From NCBI RefSeq assembly GCF_000187935.1, contig NZ_AEUT02000001.1, positions 1,240,001-1,304,000 of the forward strand: a stretch of DNA of 64,000 nt. The letters are read 5' to 3'. Shown here one piece after another: positions 25,526 through 35,133 of the stretch. The number at the start of each line of letters is the position of its first letter. The stretch's first letter is position 1. The translations under genes and the position numbers were made by a program. The notes beneath the pieces were generated by a model, which saw only the letters and a list, made by a program, of their open reading frames with translations, had not been told where the DNA came from and ran no database searches. The DNA is from Streptococcus parauberis NCFD 2020. Its GTDB lineage: Bacteria > Bacillota > Bacilli > Lactobacillales > Streptococcaceae.

Positions 25526-26614
25526 TTCCAAGGAAATATCAGCTTGCTTGTCAGCCAATCCTGACATGGTCACACCTAACAGGCGCACACCACTGTCATT
25601 GTCAGCCAAGCTTTCAAAAATTTCAATTGCTGTGAGATTAATCAGCTTAAAATCCCTAGTCAGTCTTTCCAAACTAACCCGTTTGGTCAAGGTCGTAAAA
25701 TCAGAATAACGAACCTTCAAAATAACTATTTTTCCTAATTTATCATTTTTTTCCATTAAATCAGCTACGCGTTTAGCATTTTTGGTAATCTCAGCCTTAA
25801 TGTCTCCATCACTAAATAAGAGTTTAGCATAAGTTCGCTCACTACCAATTGATTTTCGAATACGATTTGGTTTGACTGGTGATTGACTGATCCCCCTAGC
25901 TTTGCGATAGAGGTCATATCCGAAACGACCAAATTGGTCGATCAATTGCATCTCTGTCAGAAGTAACAAATCATCCCCTTTATAAACCCCCATATCATGC
26001 AACTTCTCAACCGATTTTTTTCCAACGCCATGAAATTTTTCTATTGGTAAGTCGGATAAAAAGCTCAGCGCATCATCAGGCAAAACTAGTGTCAATCCCC
26101 GAGGCTTCTGATAATCACTAGCTAATTTTGCGAGGAACTTATTGTAAGAAACTCCAGCTGAACACGTTAAATGTAATTCTGTCCAGATATCAAGTTGAAT
26201 CAGCTTGGCAATTTTCAATGCAGACTTAATCCCTAATTTATTTTCTGTCACATCAAGGTATGCTTCATCAATCGACATGGGTTCGACTAGGTCGGTATAT
26301 CTTTTGAATATCTCCCGAATTTGAAGGCCAATTTCTTTATATTTACTGTAGTTTCCGGAAATAAAAATTGCTTGTGGACACCGCTCATAGGCTTCTTTTG
26401 AACTCATAGCAGAATGAATACCAAATTCTCTTGCTTCATAGCTACAGGTGGAAACCACCCCACGACCTCCAGTTTCTCGCGGATCTTTTGCAATAACTAC
26501 TGGTTTGCCTTTTAATTTAGGATTATCGCGAACTTCCACTGCAGCAAAAAAAGCATCCATATCGATATGGATTATTTTGCGTGATGTATCATTAATCAGT
26601 GGAAAAATCAGCAT
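25520..26614 (-). CDS. dinB: DNA polymerase IV (Y family)
   Basis: Error-prone translesion polymerase. The 364 residues carry the palm motifs [13 protein letters not shown] and SIDEAYLDV, with the catalytic acidic residues. The finger region has [14 protein letters not shown], the helix-hairpin-helix [13 protein letters not shown], and the little-finger domain follows. AGAGAGGT precedes the start, and TATAAT lies about 20 bases farther up. No LexA-like or DinR box is evident. It diverges from pflB. Confidence 0.95.
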   Translation of the reverse strand: MLIFPLINDTSRKIIHIDMDAFFAAVEVRDNPKLKGKPVVIAKDPRETGGRGVVSTCSYEAREFGIHSAMSSKEAYERCPQAIFISGNYSKYKEIGLQIREIFKRYTDLVEPMSIDEAYLDVTENKLGIKSALKIAKLIQLDIWTELHLTCSAGVSYNKFLAKLASDYQKPRGLTLVLPDDALSFLSDLPIEKFHGVGKKSVEKLHDMGVYKGDDLLLLTEMQLIDQFGRFGYDLYRKARGISQSPVKPNRIRKSIGSERTYAKLLFSDGDIKAEITKNAKRVADLMEKNDKLGKIVILKVRYSDFTTLTKRVSLERLTRDFKLINLTAIEIFESLADNDSGVRLLGVTMSGLADKQADISLEL

Positions 26615-26669
26615 AGTATACCTCTCTCTGTATTATACAATTATTGCTCAAAGTTGCAAATTTAAATCA

Positions 26670-26708
26670 TATAATACAGTTTGTGATTGATTTTACAACT
26701 GTATTATA
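26670..26708. promoter_or_regulatory. Large dyad with a Rex-like site between dinB and pflB
   Basis: TATAATACAGTT (26670-26681) and AACTGTATTATA (26697-26708) are perfect 12-base arms, each containing a -10-like TATAAT, in opposite orientations. At the centre, TTGTGATTGATTTTACAA (26681-26698) matches the Firmicute Rex consensus TTGTGA-N6-TCACAA with one mismatch. Rex is an NADH-sensing repressor known to control pyruvate formate-lyase and fermentation genes. The binding itself is inferred. Confidence 0.6.
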
Positions 26709-26741
26709 AAAGAATCTTAATTTTGTCAAGAAATTTGCTTG

Positions 26742-26798
26742 GGAAACCGTTTCCTATATGTTAAACTATTGATATATAAGTAACAGAGAGTCTGTTAC
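26742..26798 (+). promoter_or_regulatory. pflB operator palindrome and leader hairpin
   Basis: GGAAACCGTTTCC (26742-26754) is a perfect palindrome around one base and resembles a cre or LacI-type operator. Downstream, GTAACAGA-GAG-TCTGTTAC (26780-26798) is an 8-pair hairpin in the leader, ending 13 bases before AAGGAG. Both sit in the pflB promoter and leader. Confidence 0.6.
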
Positions 26799-26819
26799 AT
26801 GATTATTAAGGAGAATCTT

Positions 26820-29147
26820 ATGGCAACTGTAAAAACTAACACAGATGTTTTTGAAAAGGCTTGGGAAGGCTTTAAAGGAACAGACTGGAAAGAAAAAGCA
26901 AGTGTTTCACGCTTTGTTCAAGCTAACTATAACCCTTATGATGGTGATGAATCATTTTTAGCTGAAGCTACTGAACGTTCATTAAAAATTAAAAAAATTA
27001 TCGAAGACACTAAAGAACAATACGAAGCAACTCGCTTCCCATTTGACACTCGTCCATCTTCAATCGCTGGTATTCCTGCAGGATATATCGACAAAGAAAA
27101 TGAACTTATCTACGGTATTCAAAATGATGAATTGTTCAAATTGAACTTTATGCCAAAAGGTGGTATCCGTATGGCGGAAACTACTCTTAAAGAAAATGGC
27201 TATGAACCTGACCCAGCTGTACATGAAATCTTTACTAAATATGTAACAACAGTTAATGATGGTATCTTCCGCGCTTACACTTCAAACATCCGTCGCGCAC
27301 GTCATGCTCACACTGTAACTGGTCTTCCAGATGCATATTCACGTGGACGTATCATCGGTGTTTATGCTCGTCTTGCTCTTTACGGTGCAGACTACTTAAT
27401 GCAAGAAAAAGTAAACGACTGGAACTCAATCAATGAAATTGATGAAGAATCAATCCGTTTACGTGAAGAAATTAATTTACAATACCAAGCACTTGGTGAA
27501 GTTGCAAAACTTGGTGATCTTTACGGAGTTGACGTTCGTCGTCCAGCTGAAAACGTTAAAGAAGCTATCCAATGGGTTAACATTGCATTCATGGCAGTAT
27601 GTCGTGTAATCAATGGTGCTGCTACATCACTTGGACGTGTGCCAATCGTTCTTGATATTTTTGCAGAACGCGACTTAGCTCGTGGAACATTTACTGAATC
27701 AGAAATCCAAGAATTCGTTGATGATTTCGTTCTTAAATTACGTACAGTTAAATTTGGTCGTACTAAAGCTTACGATACACTTTACTCAGGTGACCCAACA
27801 TTTATCACCACTTCTATGGCTGGTATGGGTAACGACGGTCGTCACCGTGTTACTAAAATGGACTACCGTTTCTTGAACACTCTTGATAACATCGGTAACT
27901 CTCCAGAACCAAACTTAACAGTTCTTTGGACTGACCAATTACCATATGCTTTCCGTCGCTATTGTATGACAATGAGTCATAAACACTCTTCAATCCAATA
28001 TGAAGGTGTAACAACTATGGCTAAAGAAGGATACGGCGAAATGTCATGTATCTCATGTTGTGTATCTCCACTTGACCCAGAAAATGAAGATCAACGTCAT
28101 AACATTCAATACTTCGGCGCTCGTGTTAACGTTCTTAAAGCACTTCTTACTGGTCTTAACGGTGGTTATGATGACGTTCATAGAGACTACAAAGTATTTA
28201 ACGTTGTTGAACCTATCACTTCTGAAGTCCTTAACTACGATGAAGTTATGGCTAACTTCGAAAAATCTCTTGACTGGTTGACTGATACATATGTAGATGC
28301 TCTTAACATCATCCACTATATGACAGACAAATACAACTATGAAGCAGTTCAAATGGCCTTCTTGCCAAGTAAACAACGTGCTAACATGGGATTCGGTATC
28401 TGTGGTTTCGCAAATACTGTTGATACATTGTCAGCAATCAAATATGCAACAGTTAAAACTATCCGCGACGAAAATGGCTACATCTACGACTACGAAGTAA
28501 CTGGTGAATTCCCACGCTTCGGTGAAGATGATGACCGTGTTGATGATATTGCTAAATGGTTGATGGAAGCTTACCATACACGTCTTGCAAGCCATAAACT
28601 TTACAAGAACGCTGAAGCTTCAGTATCACTTCTTACAATCACATCAAACGTTGCTTACTCTAAACAAACTGGTAACTCTCCAGTTCACCGCGGAGTATTC
28701 TTAAACGAAGATGGAACAGCTAACACAAGTAAAGTTGAATTTTTCTCTCCAGGTGCAAACCCATCTAATAAAGCTAAAGGTGGATGGTTACAAAACTTGA
28801 ACTCATTAGCTAAACTTGACTTCTCACACGCTAATGATGGTATCTCTTTAACTACTCAAGTTTCACCTCGTGCACTTGGTAAAACATTTGACGAACAAGT
28901 TGATAACTTAGTAACAGTTCTTGATGGTTATTTCGAAAATGGTGGACAACATGTTAACTTGAACGTTATGGACCTTAAAGAAGTTTACGACAAAATCATG
29001 GGTGGAGAAGATGTTATCGTACGTATCTCTGGATACTGTGTAAACACTAAATACCTTACACCTGAACAAAAAGCTGAATTAACTCACCGTGTCTTCCACG
29101 AAGTACTTTCAATGGACGATGCAGTAACAGAAGTTAGAAGCAAATAA
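26820..29147 (+). CDS. pflB: Formate C-acetyltransferase (pyruvate formate-lyase)
   Basis: Glycyl-radical enzyme that converts pyruvate and CoA to acetyl-CoA and formate in mixed-acid fermentation. The start at 26820 ([11 protein letters not shown], 775 residues) follows AAGGAGAA; the ATG 21 bases upstream lacks a site. The catalytic cysteine pair is C413-C414 in SCISCCVSP. The radical glycine is G738 in VRISGYCVN. Codon use is highly biased (CGT, GGT, AAC), as in very highly expressed genes. The activating enzyme PflA is not in the window. Confidence 0.98.
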   Translation: MATVKTNTDVFEKAWEGFKGTDWKEKASVSRFVQANYNPYDGDESFLAEATERSLKIKKIIEDTKEQYEATRFPFDTRPSSIAGIPAGYIDKENELIYGIQNDELFKLNFMPKGGIRMAETTLKENGYEPDPAVHEIFTKYVTTVNDGIFRAYTSNIRRARHAHTVTGLPDAYSRGRIIGVYARLALYGADYLMQEKVNDWNSINEIDEESIRLREEINLQYQALGEVAKLGDLYGVDVRRPAENVKEAIQWVNIAFMAVCRVINGAATSLGRVPIVLDIFAERDLARGTFTESEIQEFVDDFVLKLRTVKFGRTKAYDTLYSGDPTFITTSMAGMGNDGRHRVTKMDYRFLNTLDNIGNSPEPNLTVLWTDQLPYAFRRYCMTMSHKHSSIQYEGVTTMAKEGYGEMSCISCCVSPLDPENEDQRHNIQYFGARVNVLKALLTGLNGGYDDVHRDYKVFNVVEPITSEVLNYDEVMANFEKSLDWLTDTYVDALNIIHYMTDKYNYEAVQMAFLPSKQRANMGFGICGFANTVDTLSAIKYATVKTIRDENGYIYDYEVTGEFPRFGEDDDRVDDIAKWLMEAYHTRLASHKLYKNAEASVSLLTITSNVAYSKQTGNSPVHRGVFLNEDGTANTSKVEFFSPGANPSNKAKGGWLQNLNSLAKLDFSHANDGISLTTQVSPRALGKTFDEQVDNLVTVLDGYFENGGQHVNLNVMDLKEVYDKIMGGEDVIVRISGYCVNTKYLTPEQKAELTHRVFHEVLSMDDAVTEVRSK

Positions 29148-29155
29148 TCATTCAC

Positions 29156-29190
29156 AAAAAGACGTTGTCAATTGACAACGTCTTTTTTTT
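29156..29190 (+). terminator. pflB terminator
   Basis: GACGTTGTCAA (29161-29171) and TTGACAACGTC (29172-29182) form a continuous palindrome flanked by A5 and T8. The right arm also contains the -35 box of the next gene. Confidence 0.9.
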
Positions 29191-29199
29191 CGTTAAAAT
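29172..29199 (+). promoter_or_regulatory. Promoter of the GNAT gene inside the pflB terminator
   Basis: TTGACA (29172-29177) is the start of the terminator's right arm. After a 16-base spacer, mainly the terminator's T run, comes TAAAAT (29194-29199). The -10 box ends 6 bases before the ATG, so the transcript should start at or next to the initiation codon. Confidence 0.7.
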
Positions 29200-29205
29200 A
29201 TAGGT

Positions 29206-29643
29206 ATGATAATAAGACAAAGCCGAGATACACTCTCACCAACCTACATAGATGCCGTTAAAATTAGACAGAAAGTTTTTGTTCAAGAACAAGGCGTACC
29301 ACTATCAATTGAGATTGATGATAAGGAAGCCCTCTGTCTTCACATTGTCGCCTACGACGACAAAGATATTGCCTGTGCAACCTGCCGAATCTTACCTGAT
29401 TCCAAGTTTAACAAGGTAACTCTACAACGAATGGCTGTGCTTGCTAACTACCGAGGACAAAAACTAGGCCAATTCCTTATGCAAGAAACCATTGCCTACT
29501 GCAAAAAGCAAGGCTTCAAAACAATGGAATTACATGCACAACTAACTGCCAAACCATTCTATGACAAACTAGGATTTACTTCCCAAGGAGACATCTTCCA
29601 AGAAGCTGGAATTGATCATCAGACAATGGTAAAAGAGCTTTAA
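29206..29643 (+). CDS. GNAT family N-acetyltransferase (ElaA-like)
   Basis: The 145 residues form a single GNAT fold. The N-terminal IRQKVFVQEQGVP is characteristic of the ElaA/YjcF group, and the acetyl-CoA loop is in RMAVLANYRGQKLGQFLM. AKPFYDKLGF is the usual C-terminal GNAT signature. The substrate is unknown. There is no ribosome binding site before the ATG, and the promoter geometry indicates a leaderless mRNA. A strong terminator follows, so it is monocistronic. Confidence 0.85.
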   Translation: MIIRQSRDTLSPTYIDAVKIRQKVFVQEQGVPLSIEIDDKEALCLHIVAYDDKDIACATCRILPDSKFNKVTLQRMAVLANYRGQKLGQFLMQETIAYCKKQGFKTMELHAQLTAKPFYDKLGFTSQGDIFQEAGIDHQTMVKEL

Positions 29644-29646
29644 TCT

Positions 29647-29683
29647 AAAACCACCCCGTCAAAAATAGTGATGGGGTGGTTTT
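29647..29683. terminator. Terminator between the GNAT gene and the amylase operon
   Basis: AAAACCACCCC (29647-29657) pairs with GGGGTGGTTTT (29673-29683). It has A and T runs in either direction and can serve both converging units. Confidence 0.85.
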
Positions 29684-29708
29684 GTATTTTAAAAAAATCT
29701 TTATTGAA

Positions 29709-31595
29709 CTATGTTAAAGAAATTATTCCGGATTCCTTCTCTGGAATCTCGATTTCAAGTTTTTCTTTTTCTTGTTTAATCTTAATATTACCTAATACTG
29801 TTTTTCCTTCCTTCGTTTGCATGCCATAGTTATCTAAGTCAATAATAAGTCTTCTTTTTTTCTTTGCTTCTGACCAAATAAAAATATACATTTCTTCATC
29901 AGTAAATCTAACAAAGGAGAAAATATCAATATATTCTCTTAAAATTTTAAAGCTACCTTCTTGCAAGCTACTTTTATTTGTTTTCAAAGTAGCTAATTGT
30001 TTAAATATCTTTTGAGTTTCTTTTTGTTTCTTCGTCAACTTACCTGACCAATTCATAGGATATCTAGTCCCTTCATGGTTTCTACTATGTCCACTTAATA
30101 ATATTTCATCTCCATACCAAATACTTGTTGCACCAGGTAAACCAAATAGTGTAATAACAGCACCAATAAAAGATGTTAATTCAACATTATTCTCATGATA
30201 TAAGCGTGGTACATCATGAGAGTCAATTAAATTAAACATTTGATATTGAATTTGCTCAGGTATTTTATTTTTAAAATGAAGTATTCTTTTCTCTAACTTT
30301 AAAGCATCCATTTGATTTGGCAGATTTGAAAATTCAGGTGTTCGATCTAATAGCAAATCTTTTGCACCTGCGAACTCCCTTAGCGGTCTTGCAACCTGAA
30401 AATAATTCATTGTTGTATCCCATTGAGTACCATCATACATTTGCCATGCATCTGTCCATTCTTCAGCAATGATAGCTGCATCTTTTTTTGTTTTTTTAAT
30501 TTCCCTGTATATTTCTTTCCATACTTCATGATACAAGTCTACTTCTTCATTTCTTGCCATGACGTCAGCAACATCAAATCGCCAGCCATCAATATTGTAT
30601 GGTTCTTTTAAATATTTTTTTATAACTGAATCTTCATCTCGATAAATAATATCTCGTAATTTTGCTGACGAGTAATTGAGCTGAGGCATTGTTTCAACAC
30701 CAAACCAGGAGAGATATGTATTGTTATCTTGGAAAAAGTAATACTCTCTTTCTTTGGACTTAACGTTATTATATGCACCAGTCCCATCAGGATAAAATTC
30801 GTTCGTTTTATTGAACCATTTTGATGATGAACTTGTATGATTAATTGAAATATCAAGTATGATCCGCATTCCTCTTTTATGAATTTCTTTTGTTAATGCA
30901 ATCAGGGCCTCATCACCACCCAAACTTGGATCTATTTCAAAATAATCTAAAGCATCGTATTTGTGATATATTGGTGATTTGAAAATTGGATTTAAATAAA
31001 TGGCATTAACTCCCAATTTCTGTAGATAATCTAGTTTAGTTATGATTCCCCACAAATCCCCGCCATAAAAATCCATAGCATTCGTCTTTGAATACGGTAA
31101 TGGTTTATCATCCCAGTTCATGATGACAGGCTTATTCCCATTATAAGTGTACTTATCTTCAATTATCTTTTCCGAATCACCTATACAGAATCTATCTGGC
31201 ATGATTTGATAAAAAACAGATTTAGCCAACCATGAAGGGGCATCATAATTAATAAGTATTTTAAAATTTGTACTATCGTCAGGAAGATAATCTGAAATTC
31301 CCTTTTGTGTGTAATAATATAACTTATTTTCTCCTAAAATATAAAATTGATATGAAAGTTCTTCATCGTAACAAATCAGTGTATATTCATAATAGATTAA
31401 ACCATTTAACTCACGACTTTCTTTCATCTCTTCTACTATTTCAACACCCAGTCTTTTATATTTAAGAAATATCTTATAGAGGTTATTTTTCTTTATTCTT
31501 ATAGCAATTGTAATTGATTCTTTTCTACGAGGATATGGATTAGACACAAATTGACGAGTTGAATCTGAGTAAACAGATTGCAATATTTTGTTCAT
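29709..31595 (-). CDS. Cytoplasmic neopullulanase/cyclomaltodextrinase (GH13)
   Basis: Opens and hydrolyses imported cyclodextrins, maltodextrins or pullulan fragments. The 628 residues have no signal peptide. An N-terminal CBM34-like domain (about 1-125) precedes the barrel. GH13 motifs are DISINHTSS, GWRFDVADVM (nucleophile D), IIAEEW (acid/base E) and LIDSHDVPR. MPDRFCIGD and GGDLWGI fit the GH13_20 group. It is the last gene of the operon beginning with the secreted CGTase-like enzyme; S. pyogenes calls its counterpart AmyB. ATTACTCC is upstream on the complementary strand, giving GGAGTAAT before the ATG. Confidence 0.9.
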   Translation of the reverse strand: MNKILQSVYSDSTRQFVSNPYPRRKESITIAIRIKKNNLYKIFLKYKRLGVEIVEEMKESRELNGLIYYEYTLICYDEELSYQFYILGENKLYYYTQKGISDYLPDDSTNFKILINYDAPSWLAKSVFYQIMPDRFCIGDSEKIIEDKYTYNGNKPVIMNWDDKPLPYSKTNAMDFYGGDLWGIITKLDYLQKLGVNAIYLNPIFKSPIYHKYDALDYFEIDPSLGGDEALIALTKEIHKRGMRIILDISINHTSSSSKWFNKTNEFYPDGTGAYNNVKSKEREYYFFQDNNTYLSWFGVETMPQLNYSSAKLRDIIYRDEDSVIKKYLKEPYNIDGWRFDVADVMARNEEVDLYHEVWKEIYREIKKTKKDAAIIAEEWTDAWQMYDGTQWDTTMNYFQVARPLREFAGAKDLLLDRTPEFSNLPNQMDALKLEKRILHFKNKIPEQIQYQMFNLIDSHDVPRLYHENNVELTSFIGAVITLFGLPGATSIWYGDEILLSGHSRNHEGTRYPMNWSGKLTKKQKETQKIFKQLATLKTNKSSLQEGSFKILREYIDIFSFVRFTDEEMYIFIWSEAKKKRRLIIDLDNYGMQTKEGKTVLGNIKIKQEKEKLEIEIPEKESGIISLT

Positions 31596-31632
31596 TATTA
31601 CTCCTTTTTAAATTTAAAATTTCATTATTTAC

Positions 31633-32490
31633 TTATCCCTTAGTTCCACCTTGCAACAAACCTGAAACGAAATGTTTCTGAAGAATAAAAAATAAAACTG
31701 ATATTGGTAAGGCTACTAATATAGCACCTGCTGCAAATAGTGTAATTTCTTGTCTTTTCGGATCAGTGATAAAAGTCTGCAATCCTACAGCAATTGTAAA
31801 GTATTCTGGAGACCTAAGCAGAAACTTGGCTAACATAAAATCTCCAAATGGCCCCATAAATGCCCAAAGTGCCTGAACAGCAATCATTGGACGAACCAAT
31901 GGAAGAATAATTGAATAAAATATTTTAAAATGACCAGCTCCGTCAAGTTTTGCTGATTCATCTAAATCATAAGGAATCGTATCAAAATACCCTTTCATCA
32001 ACCAAGTATTCATTGGGATTCCTCCACCTACATAGATTGCAATTAAAAACCAATATTGATTTAAAGCATTAAATAACCATGCCATAACAAAGAAAGCTGT
32101 TAATGATGCTGTTGTTGGAACCATTTGTATAACTAGAAAAAATAATAGACTTTTCTTTTTACCGATAAAATTATATCGACTATAGGCAAAACCAGTTAGT
32201 GTAATTATTAGTACTTGTATCAACATTGTAGAGCAAGCGATGATTAGGGTATTCAAATACCATTTTATATAGTTAGTTTCAAAAAATAACCTTTGGAAAT
32301 TATACAGCGTATAATTTTCTCGTAAATTGAGAGAAAATGATACAACATTTCCAGCTCTAAAAGCTGAACTTAAGGTTACCATTACTGGAAATAATATTAT
32401 TACTGATAAGAATAGTAAATAGAGATAAGTTAACCCTTGGCTTACTAATTTTTTATAAATACTTTTGTAGCTTTTTATATTTTTAGCCAT
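31633..32490 (-). CDS. malD: Maltodextrin ABC transporter permease (MalG/MalD type)
   Basis: One of two membrane subunits of the maltodextrin/cyclodextrin importer. The 285 residues span about six transmembrane segments. The EAA loop, which docks on the ATPase, reads [20 protein letters not shown]. The C terminus [11 protein letters not shown] matches MalG proteins. Its start overlaps the malC stop by one base. No ATPase gene is in the operon, so an MsmK-like shared ATPase elsewhere is expected. Confidence 0.92.
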   Translation of the reverse strand: MAKNIKSYKSIYKKLVSQGLTYLYLLFLSVIILFPVMVTLSSAFRAGNVVSFSLNLRENYTLYNFQRLFFETNYIKWYLNTLIIACSTMLIQVLIITLTGFAYSRYNFIGKKKSLLFFLVIQMVPTTASLTAFFVMAWLFNALNQYWFLIAIYVGGGIPMNTWLMKGYFDTIPYDLDESAKLDGAGHFKIFYSIILPLVRPMIAVQALWAFMGPFGDFMLAKFLLRSPEYFTIAVGLQTFITDPKRQEITLFAAGAILVALPISVLFFILQKHFVSGLLQGGTKG

Positions 32491-33791
32491 TAGTTACCTC
32501 CCATATTAAATGAATTAAATTTTCTAAAGCTAATTAAAGAAACCATAATAATCAACAATGAAATAACTAATGTTACTGCCGATGCCATTGAAAATTGAGG
32601 AGAATTTTGAGTAGTAAGTTTATAAATCCATGATATTAATATATCCGTTGAACCTGCACCTCCACCAATGCTACCAGGTCCACCATTATTAAATAAATAA
32701 ATTACAGAAAAGTTATTAAAATTAAAAGTGTATTGAGTAATAAAAGTTGGTGATGAAACTGCTAATATCATAGGACAAGTAATTTTCCAAAACTTTTGAT
32801 TTCTATTTACACCATCGACTGTTGCAGCTTCATATAATTCATTTGGAATTGATTGTAAAATACCAGTCGTTAATATATAAATATAAGGAAAACCCAACCA
32901 AGCTTGTATTAATATGATTGCAATTTTAGACCAAAAAGGATCCGTTTTCCACGGTATTAATTCGAAACTAAAAAACGGGAAAATCTTTTCAATTAATGGT
33001 ATTACTTGTAAGTTCATAGCACCAATAGAATCGTTAAAAAAATTACTAAAGCTCATAATACTTACAAAAGCTGGAACTGCCCATGGTAGTAAAAAGATAA
33101 CCCCAAATATCCTCTTGAATTTAACGAACTTTTGATTCATTACTAGTGCAGTGAATACACCAATGATAATTTGCAAGCTAGTCGCAAAGAAAGTCCAAAT
33201 AACGGTCCATGTGAAGACAGAACTAAATGCATTTCTAAAAGTACTCAGTTGAAGAATATTAATAAAATTTTTGGCACCTACCCATTCTATTAATCGATAA
33301 GGTGGGATATGTTTGAAATCATAATTTGTAAAGGCGATAAAAATGGTTACCAGAACAGGAAACACAATTACGAAAAGCATTAATAAATAGGCTGGAATGA
33401 CTAAAAGATATGAAAAACCATTCTCAACTAGGTTAGAAATCATTTCGTTTCTATTTTGACTTACTTTTTTACCCATTTTTAATTGACCTGCTACAACTTT
33501 TGCATCATGAAGATTATAAAGGTGGAAACAAATCATAAGACTGAATATAATAATTTGCATTGTGCCCTCAATAAGCAAAAATAGTGAGTGATCTTCCATT
33601 GGTACCTTTCCAAGTGTTATCAGCCCCGATACTGCTGAACTACCCCAAAAAGTGATTTCAATAATTTCTAACAGAAAAATCATGACAAACAATATTCCTT
33701 TTGTCTTCTGATGATTATAAATTTGACCTAATCCAGGTATAAAAGATAGCATAATTGCAATTTTTTCATTATGGAGTGTACTTTGTTTCAT
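32490..33791 (-). CDS. malC: Maltodextrin ABC transporter permease (MalF/MalC type) with N-terminal extension
   Basis: Second membrane subunit. The permease core (about 130-433) has the EAA loop [21 protein letters not shown]. The first 130 residues carry three extra hydrophobic segments, including [18 protein letters not shown], which resembles the TM2-like small membrane domain. This long form is usual for streptococcal MalC, so the extension is not an artefact. It lies 82 bases after malX, with a hairpin in between that could reduce permease expression relative to the binding protein. Confidence 0.92.
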   Translation of the reverse strand: MKQSTLHNEKIAIMLSFIPGLGQIYNHQKTKGILFVMIFLLEIIEITFWGSSAVSGLITLGKVPMEDHSLFLLIEGTMQIIIFSLMICFHLYNLHDAKVVAGQLKMGKKVSQNRNEMISNLVENGFSYLLVIPAYLLMLFVIVFPVLVTIFIAFTNYDFKHIPPYRLIEWVGAKNFINILQLSTFRNAFSSVFTWTVIWTFFATSLQIIIGVFTALVMNQKFVKFKRIFGVIFLLPWAVPAFVSIMSFSNFFNDSIGAMNLQVIPLIEKIFPFFSFELIPWKTDPFWSKIAIILIQAWLGFPYIYILTTGILQSIPNELYEAATVDGVNRNQKFWKITCPMILAVSSPTFITQYTFNFNNFSVIYLFNNGGPGSIGGGAGSTDILISWIYKLTTQNSPQFSMASAVTLVISLLIIMVSLISFRKFNSFNMGGN

Positions 33792-33810
33792 AAGTTACCT
33801 TTCTAAATAC

Positions 33811-33856
33811 ATTTGAGAAAAAATAGCTGAACATTTTTCTAAAGAAATGTTCAGCT
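33811..33856 (-). terminator. Intercistronic hairpin between malX and malC
   Basis: AGCTGAACATTT (33825-33836) and AAATGTTCAGCT (33845-33856) are perfect 12-base arms. Read leftward, the stem is followed by ATTTTTTC. It sits inside the operon, so it probably acts as a partial terminator or mRNA 3' end stabiliser, giving more binding protein than permease. Confidence 0.7.
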
Positions 33857-33873
33857 TTATAAGTTAAGAAAGA

Positions 33874-35121
33874 CTAATTCTTACCATATTTTTGTTCAAT
33901 AGTATCTTTTATTGTTTTTAAAGCATCTCTTATTGCATTCTGTGGTATTTTTTTACCTGAAACTGCATCAAAATACATTGTAGCTGATGGTCCCCATACT
34001 TCTGCCATCTCAGGTATATTTGGCATTGGTTTTGAAGAATTAAATTGTTTAATAACAGCTGTGGTTAATTCATTCTTTTGGTCTAAAGCATATTCTCTTG
34101 CTTTTGTGGTTGCAGGTATCTCCTGAGTAGAATCATAAAATTTCTTTTGATTTTCAAACGAGGTCACAAATGAAATAAATTTTTCTGATGCTTTCTTATT
34201 TTTTGAATAATTTGAAACAACCCAAGCTTTTCCACCTGCGAATGGACTATACTTTTTACCATTTGGTAAAACTGGAATTTCTGATACTCCAAAGTTCAAT
34301 TTCGCTTCTTTTAATGACGCGGCTACCCACGGACCTTCAATAATGGCAGCTGTCTTTTTAGAAAGGAATTGATCTTTCACAAAGTTTCCAGCTTTTGTTG
34401 TATCTTGCATCCCTTTTGGCCAAGTATCATACCACTGTTTGGCATATTCCAGAGCTTTTTGTGAATCATTTGCAGCTAAACCAATGTCACTTGCTTTTGT
34501 ACCATTTTCACCAAATGCGTATCCACCATAACCGGCTGTTAAGCCATATGCAAAATAAAAATTAGTCCAGTTCGCCAAGAATGCGGTATTTTTCCCTTTT
34601 TCTGTTTCAAATGAGTATTTAGGATCATTTTGCAGTGCTTCTAATTCTTCAAAAGTCTTAGGTGCTCCCTTTAAAAACTCTTTATTGTAGTATAAAACAA
34701 GTGTCTCAATTACATTTGGTGCTCCATAAATTTTCCCATCTATTGTAACTAATTGTTTTAGCTTTTCTTCATATTGATCACTATTTTTTAATTTTATTTC
34801 AGAAATATGTCCATCAGTAGATAAGCCACCAACTCTATCATAAGGTGCCATTAATACATCTGGACCTGCCCCAGTTGGACCATCTGTTGGTAAATTTGTA
34901 ATAACGTCACTTTGATCAACAACTTTTACATTTAATTTTATTTTATTTTCTTTCTCAAAGTCTTTTTTTATATCATTCATGTACTTAACGTATAATTTAT
35001 CAACAGCAACAGTTAATTGTTTATTCGACTTTGAATTATCATTACTTTTTGATGCTGAACATGCTGACAATAAAATTACAGAACAAAGTCCAATGGTAGT
35101 ATATATTATTCGTTTTTTCAT
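33874..35121 (-). CDS. malX: Maltodextrin/cyclodextrin-binding lipoprotein
   Basis: Extracellular solute-binding protein of the ABC importer. The lipoprotein signal peptide ends LLSACSAS with the lipidated cysteine at C21. The mature part is a type 1 sugar-binding protein (415 residues in all) with GPDVLMAPYDR, VETLVLYYN-like strands (visible as IETLVLYYNKEF), FIEGPWVAAS-type IIEGPWV and SPFAGGKAWVVS. It is placed 13 bases after the CGTase gene and before the two permeases. Whether it prefers linear or cyclic dextrins cannot be told from sequence. Confidence 0.92.
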   Translation of the reverse strand: MKKRIIYTTIGLCSVILLSACSASKSNDNSKSNKQLTVAVDKLYVKYMNDIKKDFEKENKIKLNVKVVDQSDVITNLPTDGPTGAGPDVLMAPYDRVGGLSTDGHISEIKLKNSDQYEEKLKQLVTIDGKIYGAPNVIETLVLYYNKEFLKGAPKTFEELEALQNDPKYSFETEKGKNTAFLANWTNFYFAYGLTAGYGGYAFGENGTKASDIGLAANDSQKALEYAKQWYDTWPKGMQDTTKAGNFVKDQFLSKKTAAIIEGPWVAASLKEAKLNFGVSEIPVLPNGKKYSPFAGGKAWVVSNYSKNKKASEKFISFVTSFENQKKFYDSTQEIPATTKAREYALDQKNELTTAVIKQFNSSKPMPNIPEMAEVWGPSATMYFDAVSGKKIPQNAIRDALKTIKDTIEQKYGKN

Positions 35122-35133
35122 GTTTTTCTCTTT

